Part shown: positions 25,947 to 33,827 of the stretch, piece after piece
Layout of the letters: every line of letters begins with the position of its first letter
Numbering within the stretch: position 1 is the first letter of the stretch
Assembly: GCA_033549365.1 (NCBI GenBank)
Contig: JAWSUF010000002.1
Coordinates: 350,082-414,081 of the forward strand
DNA from: Acidobacteriota bacterium
GTDB taxonomy: Bacteria; Acidobacteriota; Aminicenantia; Aminicenantales; Saccharicenantaceae
Direction of reading: 5' to 3'
Length of the DNA: 64,000 bases
Notes under the pieces: generated by a model
Database searches by the model: none
Seen by the model: only the letters and a program-made list of their open reading frames with translations
What the model was told of the DNA's origin: nothing
Translations under genes and position numbers: made by a program

Positions 25947-27686
25947 TCAATACCTCCAGCTTGTCGTATCGGCGCTCGGCGGGGCTGTCTTGAGGATGCG
26001 GTCGAGGATCTTCGGAATGAACATCTGGTGGTATCTCAGCCGCGAGATGGCGTTCGGCAGTTCGTGGTCGCCGTTCCAGCAGTGTTCTTGCCTGTCGCCA
26101 TAGTCGATTTCCCCGCCGTAGTGAGGTTCTGTCGTCTTCTCCAAGAACTCTTCCATGAAATACACGGCATTGTTGAGATAGTAATTGTCCATGTCGCCGA
26201 CGTAGATATGGATCTTCCCCTTTAGCTTGGGACCGATCGTCTTCCAATTCTTTTCCAAGAGATATCTGAGGTCATAATTGTCTCGCCAGTATTTTGCGAC
26301 CTCAGGGTTGATGGCTCCGGTCATTCTGTCCCAGATCGGCCGTGGATATCCGTCATCGCCGACCGGGCCGAATGTGGCCTCCCAGATATCCTGTTGGCCT
26401 CCCGAGCGCCCTTTGCTCCCGAGGACAAGTTCCAGGTGGCAAGCTTCTTTGAGGGTAAACAAGATCTCCCCTAAAAAATTGCGTCCCCGGGGTCTCGGGG
26501 TCTGTTTCCAAGGAGTGTCCAAGTAGTAGGCATTTTTGTTTTTGTAGATATTTACGGACGTGTAGGCCCGGAAATCGATGGGGTCAGGGCAGGCGGCATA
26601 ACAGCCGTTGTAGTCTTCGGGGTAGAAGACCTGGGCGGCGAGCGATTGCCAGCCCCCGGTCGATCCGCCATAGAGAAAACGCGACCAGCCCTGGCCGAGG
26701 CCGCGGAACGTCTTCTCGACATAAGGAATGAGCTCGTAGGTAATGGCGTCGCCGTAAGGGCCGACGTTGGCCGAATTTACGGCATAGGAGGAGTCGTAGA
26801 AGGGGTTGGCGTGTTGGATTTCCATAATAATCATCCGTGGGGTGTCGGGCGCGGTCCAGTACTGGTAGAACTTATATGCGTATTCCTGGACGGTGATGTT
26901 GTAGTCAGGCAAATTGAAGCGGGAACTGTATTCGGGCTCGAGGTCGGGATCCGGGGGCGTCTCCCGAAAGCCTCCGAATGTGTAGGGGAAATGGCCGTGG
27001 TTGATGATCAGGGGATAGCGGGCCTCGGGATGTTCGTCGAACCCCTCGGGAAGGAGAACGTTGGCGCCCAAAAACATCGGCCGGCCCCAGAACTCCGTAA
27101 GAAGCCGACTCTGGATCCTGACGTGCCTGATGTATTTTGTGTCGGGGGGATCAGGGATGGGCGGGATTTGCCGATCGAGAGAAATCTCTATGACTTTGTC
27201 TTCCCGGGGATCAATCCAGAATTTCTCCGGCTTGCTGTAGAGGTTGCCCGGCTTGCTGTTCCATCGCTGACCCTCACCCTTGTCCGGGGCAAGCTTGACC
27301 GTGTGACCGTCGGAGCGATGGAATGTCTCGTAGCGATTGAGCAGACCCTGGACCCAATATTCACCCGGAGGGATTTCGGACAGACTGTCCAGAGGATAGC
27401 CGAAAACCTCCTTGCCGATCACTGCGTTTTCTCCGGGTTCCAGTTCCTCGACCTCGATGCCGAAGACAAGCTGTGAGTCGGGGCCCCGCGTGATGAGAAA
27501 GCGGGGCTCCCGGATTTCGTCATCCGAAATCATGAGAAGGATGCGTCCCTCCAAGGCCTTTTGACTTTGCTCCGATGGAAAAGACACGGCAAAGCGGAGT
27601 GTTTCCGCTATGGAGATTGTGCCGAGAGACATGAACAGCATGAAAAATGATAATCCTGAAATGAGAAGTTGTCGCCTTTTTTTCAC
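25947..27686 (-). CDS. Alpha/beta-hydrolase (esterase-like), exported, paralogue 3
   Basis: 579 residues from a GTG codon after GGAGGAGGTCCA; an ATG 42 bases upstream has no ribosome site. Unlike paralogues 1 and 2 it has a plain signal peptide (LFMSLGTISIAET) with no lipobox, so it is probably soluble in the periplasm. The N-terminal beta-rich domain and the esterase domain with GGSTGGW, VGDMDNYYLN and EHCWNGDHE match paralogue 1 most closely, including the near-identical central tract. The gene follows an M24 gene on the same strand (73-base gap), repeating the esterase-M24 pairing seen twice to the left. Confidence 0.8.
   Translation of the reverse strand: MKKRRQLLISGLSFFMLFMSLGTISIAETLRFAVSFPSEQSQKALEGRILLMISDDEIREPRFLITRGPDSQLVFGIEVEELEPGENAVIGKEVFGYPLDSLSEIPPGEYWVQGLLNRYETFHRSDGHTVKLAPDKGEGQRWNSKPGNLYSKPEKFWIDPREDKVIEISLDRQIPPIPDPPDTKYIRHVRIQSRLLTEFWGRPMFLGANVLLPEGFDEHPEARYPLIINHGHFPYTFGGFRETPPDPDLEPEYSSRFNLPDYNITVQEYAYKFYQYWTAPDTPRMIIMEIQHANPFYDSSYAVNSANVGPYGDAITYELIPYVEKTFRGLGQGWSRFLYGGSTGGWQSLAAQVFYPEDYNGCYAACPDPIDFRAYTSVNIYKNKNAYYLDTPWKQTPRPRGRNFLGEILFTLKEACHLELVLGSKGRSGGQQDIWEATFGPVGDDGYPRPIWDRMTGAINPEVAKYWRDNYDLRYLLEKNWKTIGPKLKGKIHIYVGDMDNYYLNNAVYFMEEFLEKTTEPHYGGEIDYGDRQEHCWNGDHELPNAISRLRYHQMFIPKILDRILKTAPPSADTTSWRY
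26752..27070 (-). repeat. Near-identical tract shared with esterase paralogue 1
   Basis: Partner of 16409-16727, with two visible mismatches in about 319 bases (one in the ATAATAATCATC neighbourhood, one in TTCGTCGAACCC). Identity falls off at both ends of the tract. Confidence 0.85.
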
Positions 27687-27759
27687 TGGACCTCCTCCAT
27701 CTTCATATATGGATTTGTGTGTTTTCAACGGTTTTCGGGGGTTCTCAGGCCGGCGGCGC

Positions 27760-29124
27760 CTAACGGATCAGCATCAGTTCTTTGACCGGCGGGGTGAGAT
27801 ACCGGGCGCCGTTCTCCTCGACGATGACCATTTCCTGAAAATGGACGCGGAGATTTCCTCCGTGTTCCTTGGAAAAGACAGTGACACTCGGTTCGATGGC
27901 GTAGATATCGTTCTTCTGGAGGGTCATGGAAATTTTCTCTCCGTAGGCCTTCCAGGGAGGACCCAGAATGGCGCCCAGCCCGTGAACCCAAACTCCCGTG
28001 GTGTGACCGGTCGCGTGCCCATACTCCTTGAATCCGGCACCGACCACGATGTCGCGGGCCGCGCGATCTATATCCACGCCGGTCGCGCCGGGGCGGATAA
28101 GTGAGACCGCCGCCTCCGTGGCCCGCAGTCCTGTATCGAAAATCTTTTGGATCATCGAAGGAGGGGCGTCTTCGCCTTCCCTGAGGACATAGGCCATTTT
28201 ATTGATGTCGGCCATGTGCCCTTCAACGAGAAAACCGGAGTTGATGACGATCAAGTCACCTCTTTCCACGACCTTGTCCCGGGGCGGTTTCCCCAGACGG
28301 AAAGCCCCCACGGTCACGGTCGGGCTCCAGTATTCCTGCCATCCCGGCTCGAGGCCTTCTTCCGCTCCTCTTTGCCGGATGTAATCGAAAATCCCCCGCG
28401 CCGTGGTCACACCGGGGACAACCATGCGCAGGGCGTCTTCCGTGATGGCTGCGGATCTTCGGGCCGATTTCGTGATCAATTGGATTTCCGCGGGCGTTTT
28501 TCTGTTCCAGAGGGAGATGATGATCTTTTCGGCGGAGACCACTCGTCGGGACAATTCCGGGCCCACAGCCGCATCGAAGATCATCTTCATGCCGAGTGTC
28601 AGGCCGTCCGCGACGCCTTCGTCCAGAGAATAGTTGAGGGCGATGTTGCGGGGATTCAGTCCATTCAGTTTTGCGCCGAGGAGGTCCTGGAATTCGCTGA
28701 AGGCTTTCTCCCGATTAAAGGTATAAACGAGGACTTCCGAGTAGATTCCGGTCTCCATGATGGCCTCCCGGTCACCGGTGGCGGCAATGGCCGTCCTGCC
28801 TCCGTCCCGCGTGAAAATGAAGGCCGCCGGGACCGTGACATCTTCGCCTCCGATGTATTCGACGATGGGATCGAGTTGAATTTTTCTGTCCCAGACGACA
28901 TTGGTCATATCGTCGTTCGGGTCCCGTGTCAGTGTCACCCAGCAGTCGATGTCATATTCCTGCATGAGGGGGAGAAGATACAGGTCGAGCTTGTCCTTGC
29001 GGATAATGTCCCGCAACTCCACATTCGTGTGCCGGAAACCGAATTGGGCGTGAAGAGGGGGGGGCGGAACCCCGGCCGCCACAAGAAAAACGAACGACAG
29101 ACCGATTGCAAAAGATCGTCTCAT
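27760..29124 (-). CDS. M24-family peptidase homologue with an altered metal ligand, exported
   Basis: 454 residues from the ATG after AAGGAAAGG; the signal peptide runs to about PLHAQ. The M24 fold is clear, but the first Asp ligand is Asn: LIVINSG (N295) stands where family members have D-x-G. The others are kept: D306 (MADINKMAYV), H in GHATGHTTG, E in YAIEPSVTV and E in VHFQEMVIV. The enzyme may bind one metal only, or be a binding protein without peptidase activity; some creatinase-type members naturally lack metal ligands. It is upstream of esterase paralogue 3 on the same strand and divergent from the M28 gene at 29.3 kb. Confidence 0.85.
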   Translation of the reverse strand: MRRSFAIGLSFVFLVAAGVPPPPLHAQFGFRHTNVELRDIIRKDKLDLYLLPLMQEYDIDCWVTLTRDPNDDMTNVVWDRKIQLDPIVEYIGGEDVTVPAAFIFTRDGGRTAIAATGDREAIMETGIYSEVLVYTFNREKAFSEFQDLLGAKLNGLNPRNIALNYSLDEGVADGLTLGMKMIFDAAVGPELSRRVVSAEKIIISLWNRKTPAEIQLITKSARRSAAITEDALRMVVPGVTTARGIFDYIRQRGAEEGLEPGWQEYWSPTVTVGAFRLGKPPRDKVVERGDLIVINSGFLVEGHMADINKMAYVLREGEDAPPSMIQKIFDTGLRATEAAVSLIRPGATGVDIDRAARDIVVGAGFKEYGHATGHTTGVWVHGLGAILGPPWKAYGEKISMTLQKNDIYAIEPSVTVFSKEHGGNLRVHFQEMVIVEENGARYLTPPVKELMLIR

Positions 29125-29250
29125 TGTTGATTTCCTTTCCTTATGATTTCCATTCTTTGCCCGGCTAACCGGCGGGGCTTTGGGAGCCGTTCCCCATCTA
29201 CTCTTTAAGTCATTCATAATAAATCAATAAAAAGAATCGAAAAAATGTGT

Positions 29251-29294
29251 TTGCACTTCTAATATATTTTAATAGAATATTTATGATTGATCAA
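29251..29294. promoter_or_regulatory. Overlapping divergent promoters between M24 and M28 genes
   Basis: Plus strand: TTGCAC, 16 bases, TAGAAT (29251-29278), 33 bases before the M28 start. Minus strand: TTGATC, 17 bases, TAAAAT (29294 down to 29266) toward the M24 gene. The sequence differs from the 17.5- and 24.5-kb elements, but the face-to-face layout is the same. ATTGATCAAT within it is a perfect palindrome. Confidence 0.55.
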
Positions 29295-29311
29295 TTAAAA
29301 AGAGGTGTTTC

Positions 29312-31060
29312 ATGAAACCCGGTATTTTCATCCGCCGTTCTTCTTTCTATTACCTTGTGATCATCCTGGTCTTTTGCAGCCTGTCCCTCCCGGCCGTGGG
29401 CTCCGCCGACGCCGGGTCGCAAGCGCAAAGCGTTCCGGAGAAGATGAGAGAAGGATATGAAAGCATTCGTCCTGAGGATTCGGTGAGCTATTTGGAGTTT
29501 ATTGCCGCGGACGAACTTGAGGGACGCGACACTCCGAGCAAGGGTCTGACAATCGCCAAGCTGTACATTCAAAGCCTCTATAAAACCTGGGGTGTTCAGC
29601 CGGCGGGCGACCCGGCCGGCTCCTCCCGGTCCTATGAGCAAAAAATACCTGTCGTCATCAAGGAATATGGAAAAGACACATTCATGGAGGTCCGATCGGG
29701 CGGAATCGCCCGCAAATTTTTTGTTGACACGGATTTTTCTTGCAGTAACGGAGCTGATTTTGCGGGGACGATTGTGGGGCCGGTTGTTTTCGCGGGCTAC
29801 GGACTCTCGGCTCCGGATGTCGGGTATGACGATTTCGCGAATATCGACGTCAAGGGAAAAATCGTCGTCGTCGCGGCGGGGAAACCGGGTGGCCCGGACG
29901 CGGACACCGTCTTCAACCGGCCCGAGAACCGGGCTCGGTTCGCCGGCCGGCGCACGCCCGCGGAAAACTGCGCCCGTCTTCTGGCGAGGAAGGGTGCCCT
30001 GGCTCTCATCATCATCGACGAATCCCGTGGCCGTGCCGTGAGCCCTCACGGATATATCCGGGGCGATCGCATCCGCTCGGCCGGAAAAAGCGTTTTTTCC
30101 CCCGCACTGTCTCTTGTCGATCCCATGGTGCCGTCGTTTTGGGCCTCCCCTGAGGTGGCGGAGGCGATTTTTTCATCGTCCGGACGATCATTCGTCGAAT
30201 CGAAAAACTCAATCGATTCCCGGATCCGGCCGAATTCCCTGAACTTTCCTGGCGTAACCATAGACATCGATCTCGATGTCCGGCAAACGCCTTCCCTGAC
30301 GGCCAACCTCCTGGGTATGATCGAGGGTTCCGATCCCGAATTGAAAAACGAGTTCGTGGTCATCGGCGCCCATCTGGACCACGTCGGGATGAATCCCCAG
30401 GGATATGTTTTTAACGGTTCGGACGACAATGGATCCGGATCGGTGGGCGTCCTGCAGATCGCCAAGGCCCTCGCCCGGAATCCCGTGAAACCTAAAAGGT
30501 CCGTTCTTTTTGCACACTGGACGGGCGAGGAAAAGGGGCTCGTCGGCAGCGGCTATTTCGTGCGGTTCCCCACAATTCCCCTGGAAAATATTGTGGCCAA
30601 CGTCAATCTTGACATGATTTCCAGGGACACGCCTCTCAGTGTCGTCAAGGAAACGGCAAGGGATTTCAACATCGATCTTGCGATACTCGACGGCCTCGAA
30701 GATCTCCCGGAGAAGACGCTCATGGTCTTCACGTCGTCCCCGGCGCCGTCTCTTGAGGACATGTCCGTTCAGTTGGGCCGCGATCACAGCGGCCTTCAGG
30801 TCGTTCCTCTCCCGTCCTTTCCCATGCTCGGCAACAGCGATCATTATTTCTTCTGTCTGAAAAAAATTCCGGCCGTTTTCTTTTATACAGGCGGGCACCG
30901 GGAACTGCACCAGCCCGGGGATACCGTGGACAAAATGAATAAAACCAAGATGAGCCGGATCGTCCGTCTCGCTTACCTGCTCGCCTTCACGATCGGCGAG
31001 GCCGCGGACCGTCCGGCCTGGCGGGATTCGCCGACACAGATTTTGCCGTTTCAATGGTGA
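29312..31060 (+). CDS. M28-family metallopeptidase with PA domain, exported
   Basis: 582 residues, with AAGAGGTG before the ATG and a signal peptide to about VGSADAG. A protease-associated (PA) domain (FAGYGLSAPDVGYDDF to LALIIIDES, about residues 150-240) is inserted before the catalytic domain. The co-catalytic zinc site is complete: H in GAHLDH, D in SDDNGSGS, catalytic and metal Glu in WTGEEKG, D in NLDMISRD and H in RELHQPGDT. M28 enzymes are aminopeptidases that release N-terminal residues. The gene heads a plus-strand pair with a second M28 gene 35 bp downstream. Confidence 0.92.
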   Translation: MKPGIFIRRSSFYYLVIILVFCSLSLPAVGSADAGSQAQSVPEKMREGYESIRPEDSVSYLEFIAADELEGRDTPSKGLTIAKLYIQSLYKTWGVQPAGDPAGSSRSYEQKIPVVIKEYGKDTFMEVRSGGIARKFFVDTDFSCSNGADFAGTIVGPVVFAGYGLSAPDVGYDDFANIDVKGKIVVVAAGKPGGPDADTVFNRPENRARFAGRRTPAENCARLLARKGALALIIIDESRGRAVSPHGYIRGDRIRSAGKSVFSPALSLVDPMVPSFWASPEVAEAIFSSSGRSFVESKNSIDSRIRPNSLNFPGVTIDIDLDVRQTPSLTANLLGMIEGSDPELKNEFVVIGAHLDHVGMNPQGYVFNGSDDNGSGSVGVLQIAKALARNPVKPKRSVLFAHWTGEEKGLVGSGYFVRFPTIPLENIVANVNLDMISRDTPLSVVKETARDFNIDLAILDGLEDLPEKTLMVFTSSPAPSLEDMSVQLGRDHSGLQVVPLPSFPMLGNSDHYFFCLKKIPAVFFYTGGHRELHQPGDTVDKMNKTKMSRIVRLAYLLAFTIGEAADRPAWRDSPTQILPFQW

Positions 31061-31095
31061 GAAGGCCGAGGCTTGGAGTGAAAAGGAGGAATGTC

Positions 31096-32649
31096 ATGAA
31101 AAACAGGCGTTTCATTGGGATCGCTGCAGCCGCCGCAATTTTTTGCGCGGCCTTTTCTTTCGCCGTCCAGGATGAACCCGATCTGGCCATGGTCGCCAAG
31201 ATCCGGCATGAAGGCATCAAGAACTCCCAGGTGATGAAGCTTGCCGGTTACTTATGCGATGTCATTGGACCTCGCCCGACGGGTTCGCCCGCCATGACCC
31301 GGGCCTCGCATTGGGTGTTGGACAAGCTGAAGGAATGGGGACTTCAGAATGTCCGTTTGGAACCCTACCATTTCGGCGTCGGTTGGGCGCCTCAATACAT
31401 TTCCGCTCACCTGCTCCGCCCACACTACCAGCCGCTCATCGCCATCTCCGTGGAATGGGGATCGAGCACCCGGGGGCCCGTCACCGGTGCCCCGGTGTTT
31501 GTCGACATCAAGACGCATGCCGACATGGAGAAATATCGGGGCCGGCTCAAGAATGCCGTCGTTCTTTACATGCCGCCGCGGCCGACGCCGCCGCACTTCA
31601 CGCCGGATGCCCGAAGATTCGACGACGAAGAATTGAAGAACATGGACCGTTATCCCATTCCGGATGAATCGCCGGTCGATGCCGATTATGTTCGGGGTTT
31701 CATCGATGACCTGGAGGATTTCTTCAGGGAGGAAGAGATTGGCGTCCTGGTCCGCCCGAGTTCTCCCGGGACGCGTGATTATGGGACGGTCCGCGCCTTC
31801 GGCATCCGGCAGGCCATCAACCCCGAACGACCGCGACCCTTGCCCGAAATCATCCTCGCCACCGAGCATTACAATCTCATCCACAGGCTTGTCACGGAGC
31901 ATCGGGAATCCTGCGAAATGATCGTCGAGGTCCGGACCGAGTTCTATGACGACGATCTCAACGGCTACAATGTCGTTGCGGAAATTCCGGGTACGGACAA
32001 GAAGGACGAAATCGTCATGTTGGGTGGGCACCTCGATTCCTGGAGCCCGGGAACAGGCGCCGCCGACAATGCCGCAGGCTGTGTCGTTAACATGGAAGCC
32101 GTCCGCATCCTGAAGAAGTTGGGTGTCAAGCCGCGCCGCACGATCCGGATCGTCCTGTGGAGTGCCGAGGAGAAAGGCTGGCTGGGTTCCAAGGCCTACG
32201 TCGCCGAGCACTTCGGGGAAGTGGAGACGATGACCCTGAAGCCGGGCCATGCCAAGCTTTCCGCATATTTCAATTATGACAACGGCACGGGGCGGATCCG
32301 TGGTATCAGGACACAGAACAACATCCAGATCCGGCCGATTTTCGAGAAATGGATGAGGCCGTTTCATGACCTGGGAATGACCCAGGTTGTTAACCTTTCG
32401 ACGATGGGTTCCGATCACGGCGCCCTGGACCTGGTCGGGCTGCCCAGTTTCCAGTGGATCCAGGATCCCATCCATTACGGCACACGGATTCACCATACGA
32501 ACATGGATGTCGTCGACCACCTCATCCCCGAAGACTTGATCCAGTCGGCGGTGATTATTGCGAGTTTTGTCTATCACACGGCCATGAGAGAGGAGATGCT
32601 ACCACGCAAACCTCTGCCGGCCCCGCGCAAGTACCCCGTGAGGCGCTGA
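31096..32649 (+). CDS. M28-family metallopeptidase, glutamate carboxypeptidase-like, exported
   Basis: 517 residues from the ATG after AGGAGGAATGTC; an in-frame ATG overlapping the previous gene has no comparable site. The signal peptide ends near FSFAVQ. The catalytic domain keeps the zinc ligands: LGGHLDSW (His), TGAADNAAG (Asp), WSAEEKGW (Glu-Glu), FNYDNGTG (Asp) and HHTNMD (His). The architecture resembles plasma glutamate carboxypeptidase-type M28 enzymes, which cleave dipeptides or N-terminal residues. It differs strongly from the preceding M28 gene, so the two are not recent duplicates. Co-transcribed with it. Confidence 0.9.
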   Translation: MKNRRFIGIAAAAAIFCAAFSFAVQDEPDLAMVAKIRHEGIKNSQVMKLAGYLCDVIGPRPTGSPAMTRASHWVLDKLKEWGLQNVRLEPYHFGVGWAPQYISAHLLRPHYQPLIAISVEWGSSTRGPVTGAPVFVDIKTHADMEKYRGRLKNAVVLYMPPRPTPPHFTPDARRFDDEELKNMDRYPIPDESPVDADYVRGFIDDLEDFFREEEIGVLVRPSSPGTRDYGTVRAFGIRQAINPERPRPLPEIILATEHYNLIHRLVTEHRESCEMIVEVRTEFYDDDLNGYNVVAEIPGTDKKDEIVMLGGHLDSWSPGTGAADNAAGCVVNMEAVRILKKLGVKPRRTIRIVLWSAEEKGWLGSKAYVAEHFGEVETMTLKPGHAKLSAYFNYDNGTGRIRGIRTQNNIQIRPIFEKWMRPFHDLGMTQVVNLSTMGSDHGALDLVGLPSFQWIQDPIHYGTRIHHTNMDVVDHLIPEDLIQSAVIIASFVYHTAMREEMLPRKPLPAPRKYPVRR

Positions 32650-32665
32650 TCGCTGCGCTTGTCTA

Positions 32666-33745
32666 TCAGTCTCTCTTGACTTGTCCGACTTCAAAGAGCG
32701 GTTCGCCCGCGTTGGCGGGCGGTGTGTTGATGATGTAGAGCATAATGCCTTCGAAGGGTGCCGTCAGGGTTTCGATGCGATCTCCGAAGTAGTCGGTGAT
32801 ATATCCGACGGGCTGGCCGGCCGCGACATATTGCCCCATTTCGACTTCAGGGAAAAACAGGCCGTCCCATTTCGAATAAACGACTTCGTACTTGTCGATC
32901 CAGACGGGATGCCCGACCATGTCGGGGTCGCCGTCGATCATGTGGAGAAGGCGCATGACGCTGAGGACGCCGTCGACGTTCCTCCGGACGGCGATCTCGT
33001 CAGTCCGGCCCAGATACCCCCATTCCGTGGTGATAGCCGGCTTGCCCTGGAGAAGTGCTGTGTTCCCCAGGTATTTCGAGTCCTTGAGGTCCTGGGTGCG
33101 GGAGTCGTCGATGATGATGGTCGGGATACCGAAGGCCAGAGCCATGTCCCGGGCCTTTTCGCTGACGGCCGGGTCGGGTCCGATCATCCAGTAGGTGTAG
33201 GGGATGAGAGCCTCGTTGCCGTCGCCGCAGTGCATGTCGATCAGGGCGTCGCATTTTTGGATGACCTCGGTGTTCAGGACATGGGCGATTCTCTGGCTCT
33301 GGGAGCCCTTCGGATCACCTGGGAAAACCCGATTGAGATTCTTCCAGTCGTAGGGGTTGTAATAGATGATCCGTTTCTGGAAGCCCGGCAGGTTGGCGAC
33401 GTGGACGATGATCAGCGTACCGGAGAGTTCCTCGCCGCGGAGCATGTCCCGGATCCGGTAGAGGGCGAGAATGGGCGGGTATTCGTAGGCGTGGACACCG
33501 GTCACGAGGGCGAGGGCCGGACCGGGATTCCGGCCGTGGAGGACGGTCACCGGAATACGGGTCGCCGGGTCGGTGTCTCCGGGCGGAACCTCGAGAAAGC
33601 CCGAGGCCGCCTCGCCGGGCAAAACGGTTTGGTCTCCGAAAATAAAAGGATCGCGGGGCTTGTTCGGAGCGGCGGGTGAGGCCGATAAAGCGGCGGCCAG
33701 GGCAAAAATCCCGATTCCTGCAAACACTCGATAAAATGTCTTCAT
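32666..33745 (-). CDS. Succinylglutamate desuccinylase/aspartoacylase-family (M14-like) deacylase, exported
   Basis: 359 residues with GGGGAGGAGAC before the ATG and a signal peptide to about LSASPAAP. The AstE/AspA zinc site is visible: VTGVHAYEYPP (H-x2-E), LIDMHCGDG (His) and the general base in ITTEWGYLG. A C-terminal beta-barrel-like domain (YVAAGQPVGYITDYFG) is typical of the family. Enzymes of this group hydrolyse N-acyl amino acids such as N-acetyl-aspartate or succinylglutamate; an exported member may act on N-acylated peptide fragments. It is convergent with the M28 gene, 16 bases away. A stray copy of its last 24 codons lies at 8.6 kb. Confidence 0.88.
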   Translation of the reverse strand: MKTFYRVFAGIGIFALAAALSASPAAPNKPRDPFIFGDQTVLPGEAASGFLEVPPGDTDPATRIPVTVLHGRNPGPALALVTGVHAYEYPPILALYRIRDMLRGEELSGTLIIVHVANLPGFQKRIIYYNPYDWKNLNRVFPGDPKGSQSQRIAHVLNTEVIQKCDALIDMHCGDGNEALIPYTYWMIGPDPAVSEKARDMALAFGIPTIIIDDSRTQDLKDSKYLGNTALLQGKPAITTEWGYLGRTDEIAVRRNVDGVLSVMRLLHMIDGDPDMVGHPVWIDKYEVVYSKWDGLFFPEVEMGQYVAAGQPVGYITDYFGDRIETLTAPFEGIMLYIINTPPANAGEPLFEVGQVKRD

Positions 33746-33827
33746 CGCTGTCTCCTCCCCAGGGCCGGGCGGCCGTTCCTTCGGCCGGACGGCGGTTATC
33801 CGTATGCCGGGACGCGGCGTCCCGGCG

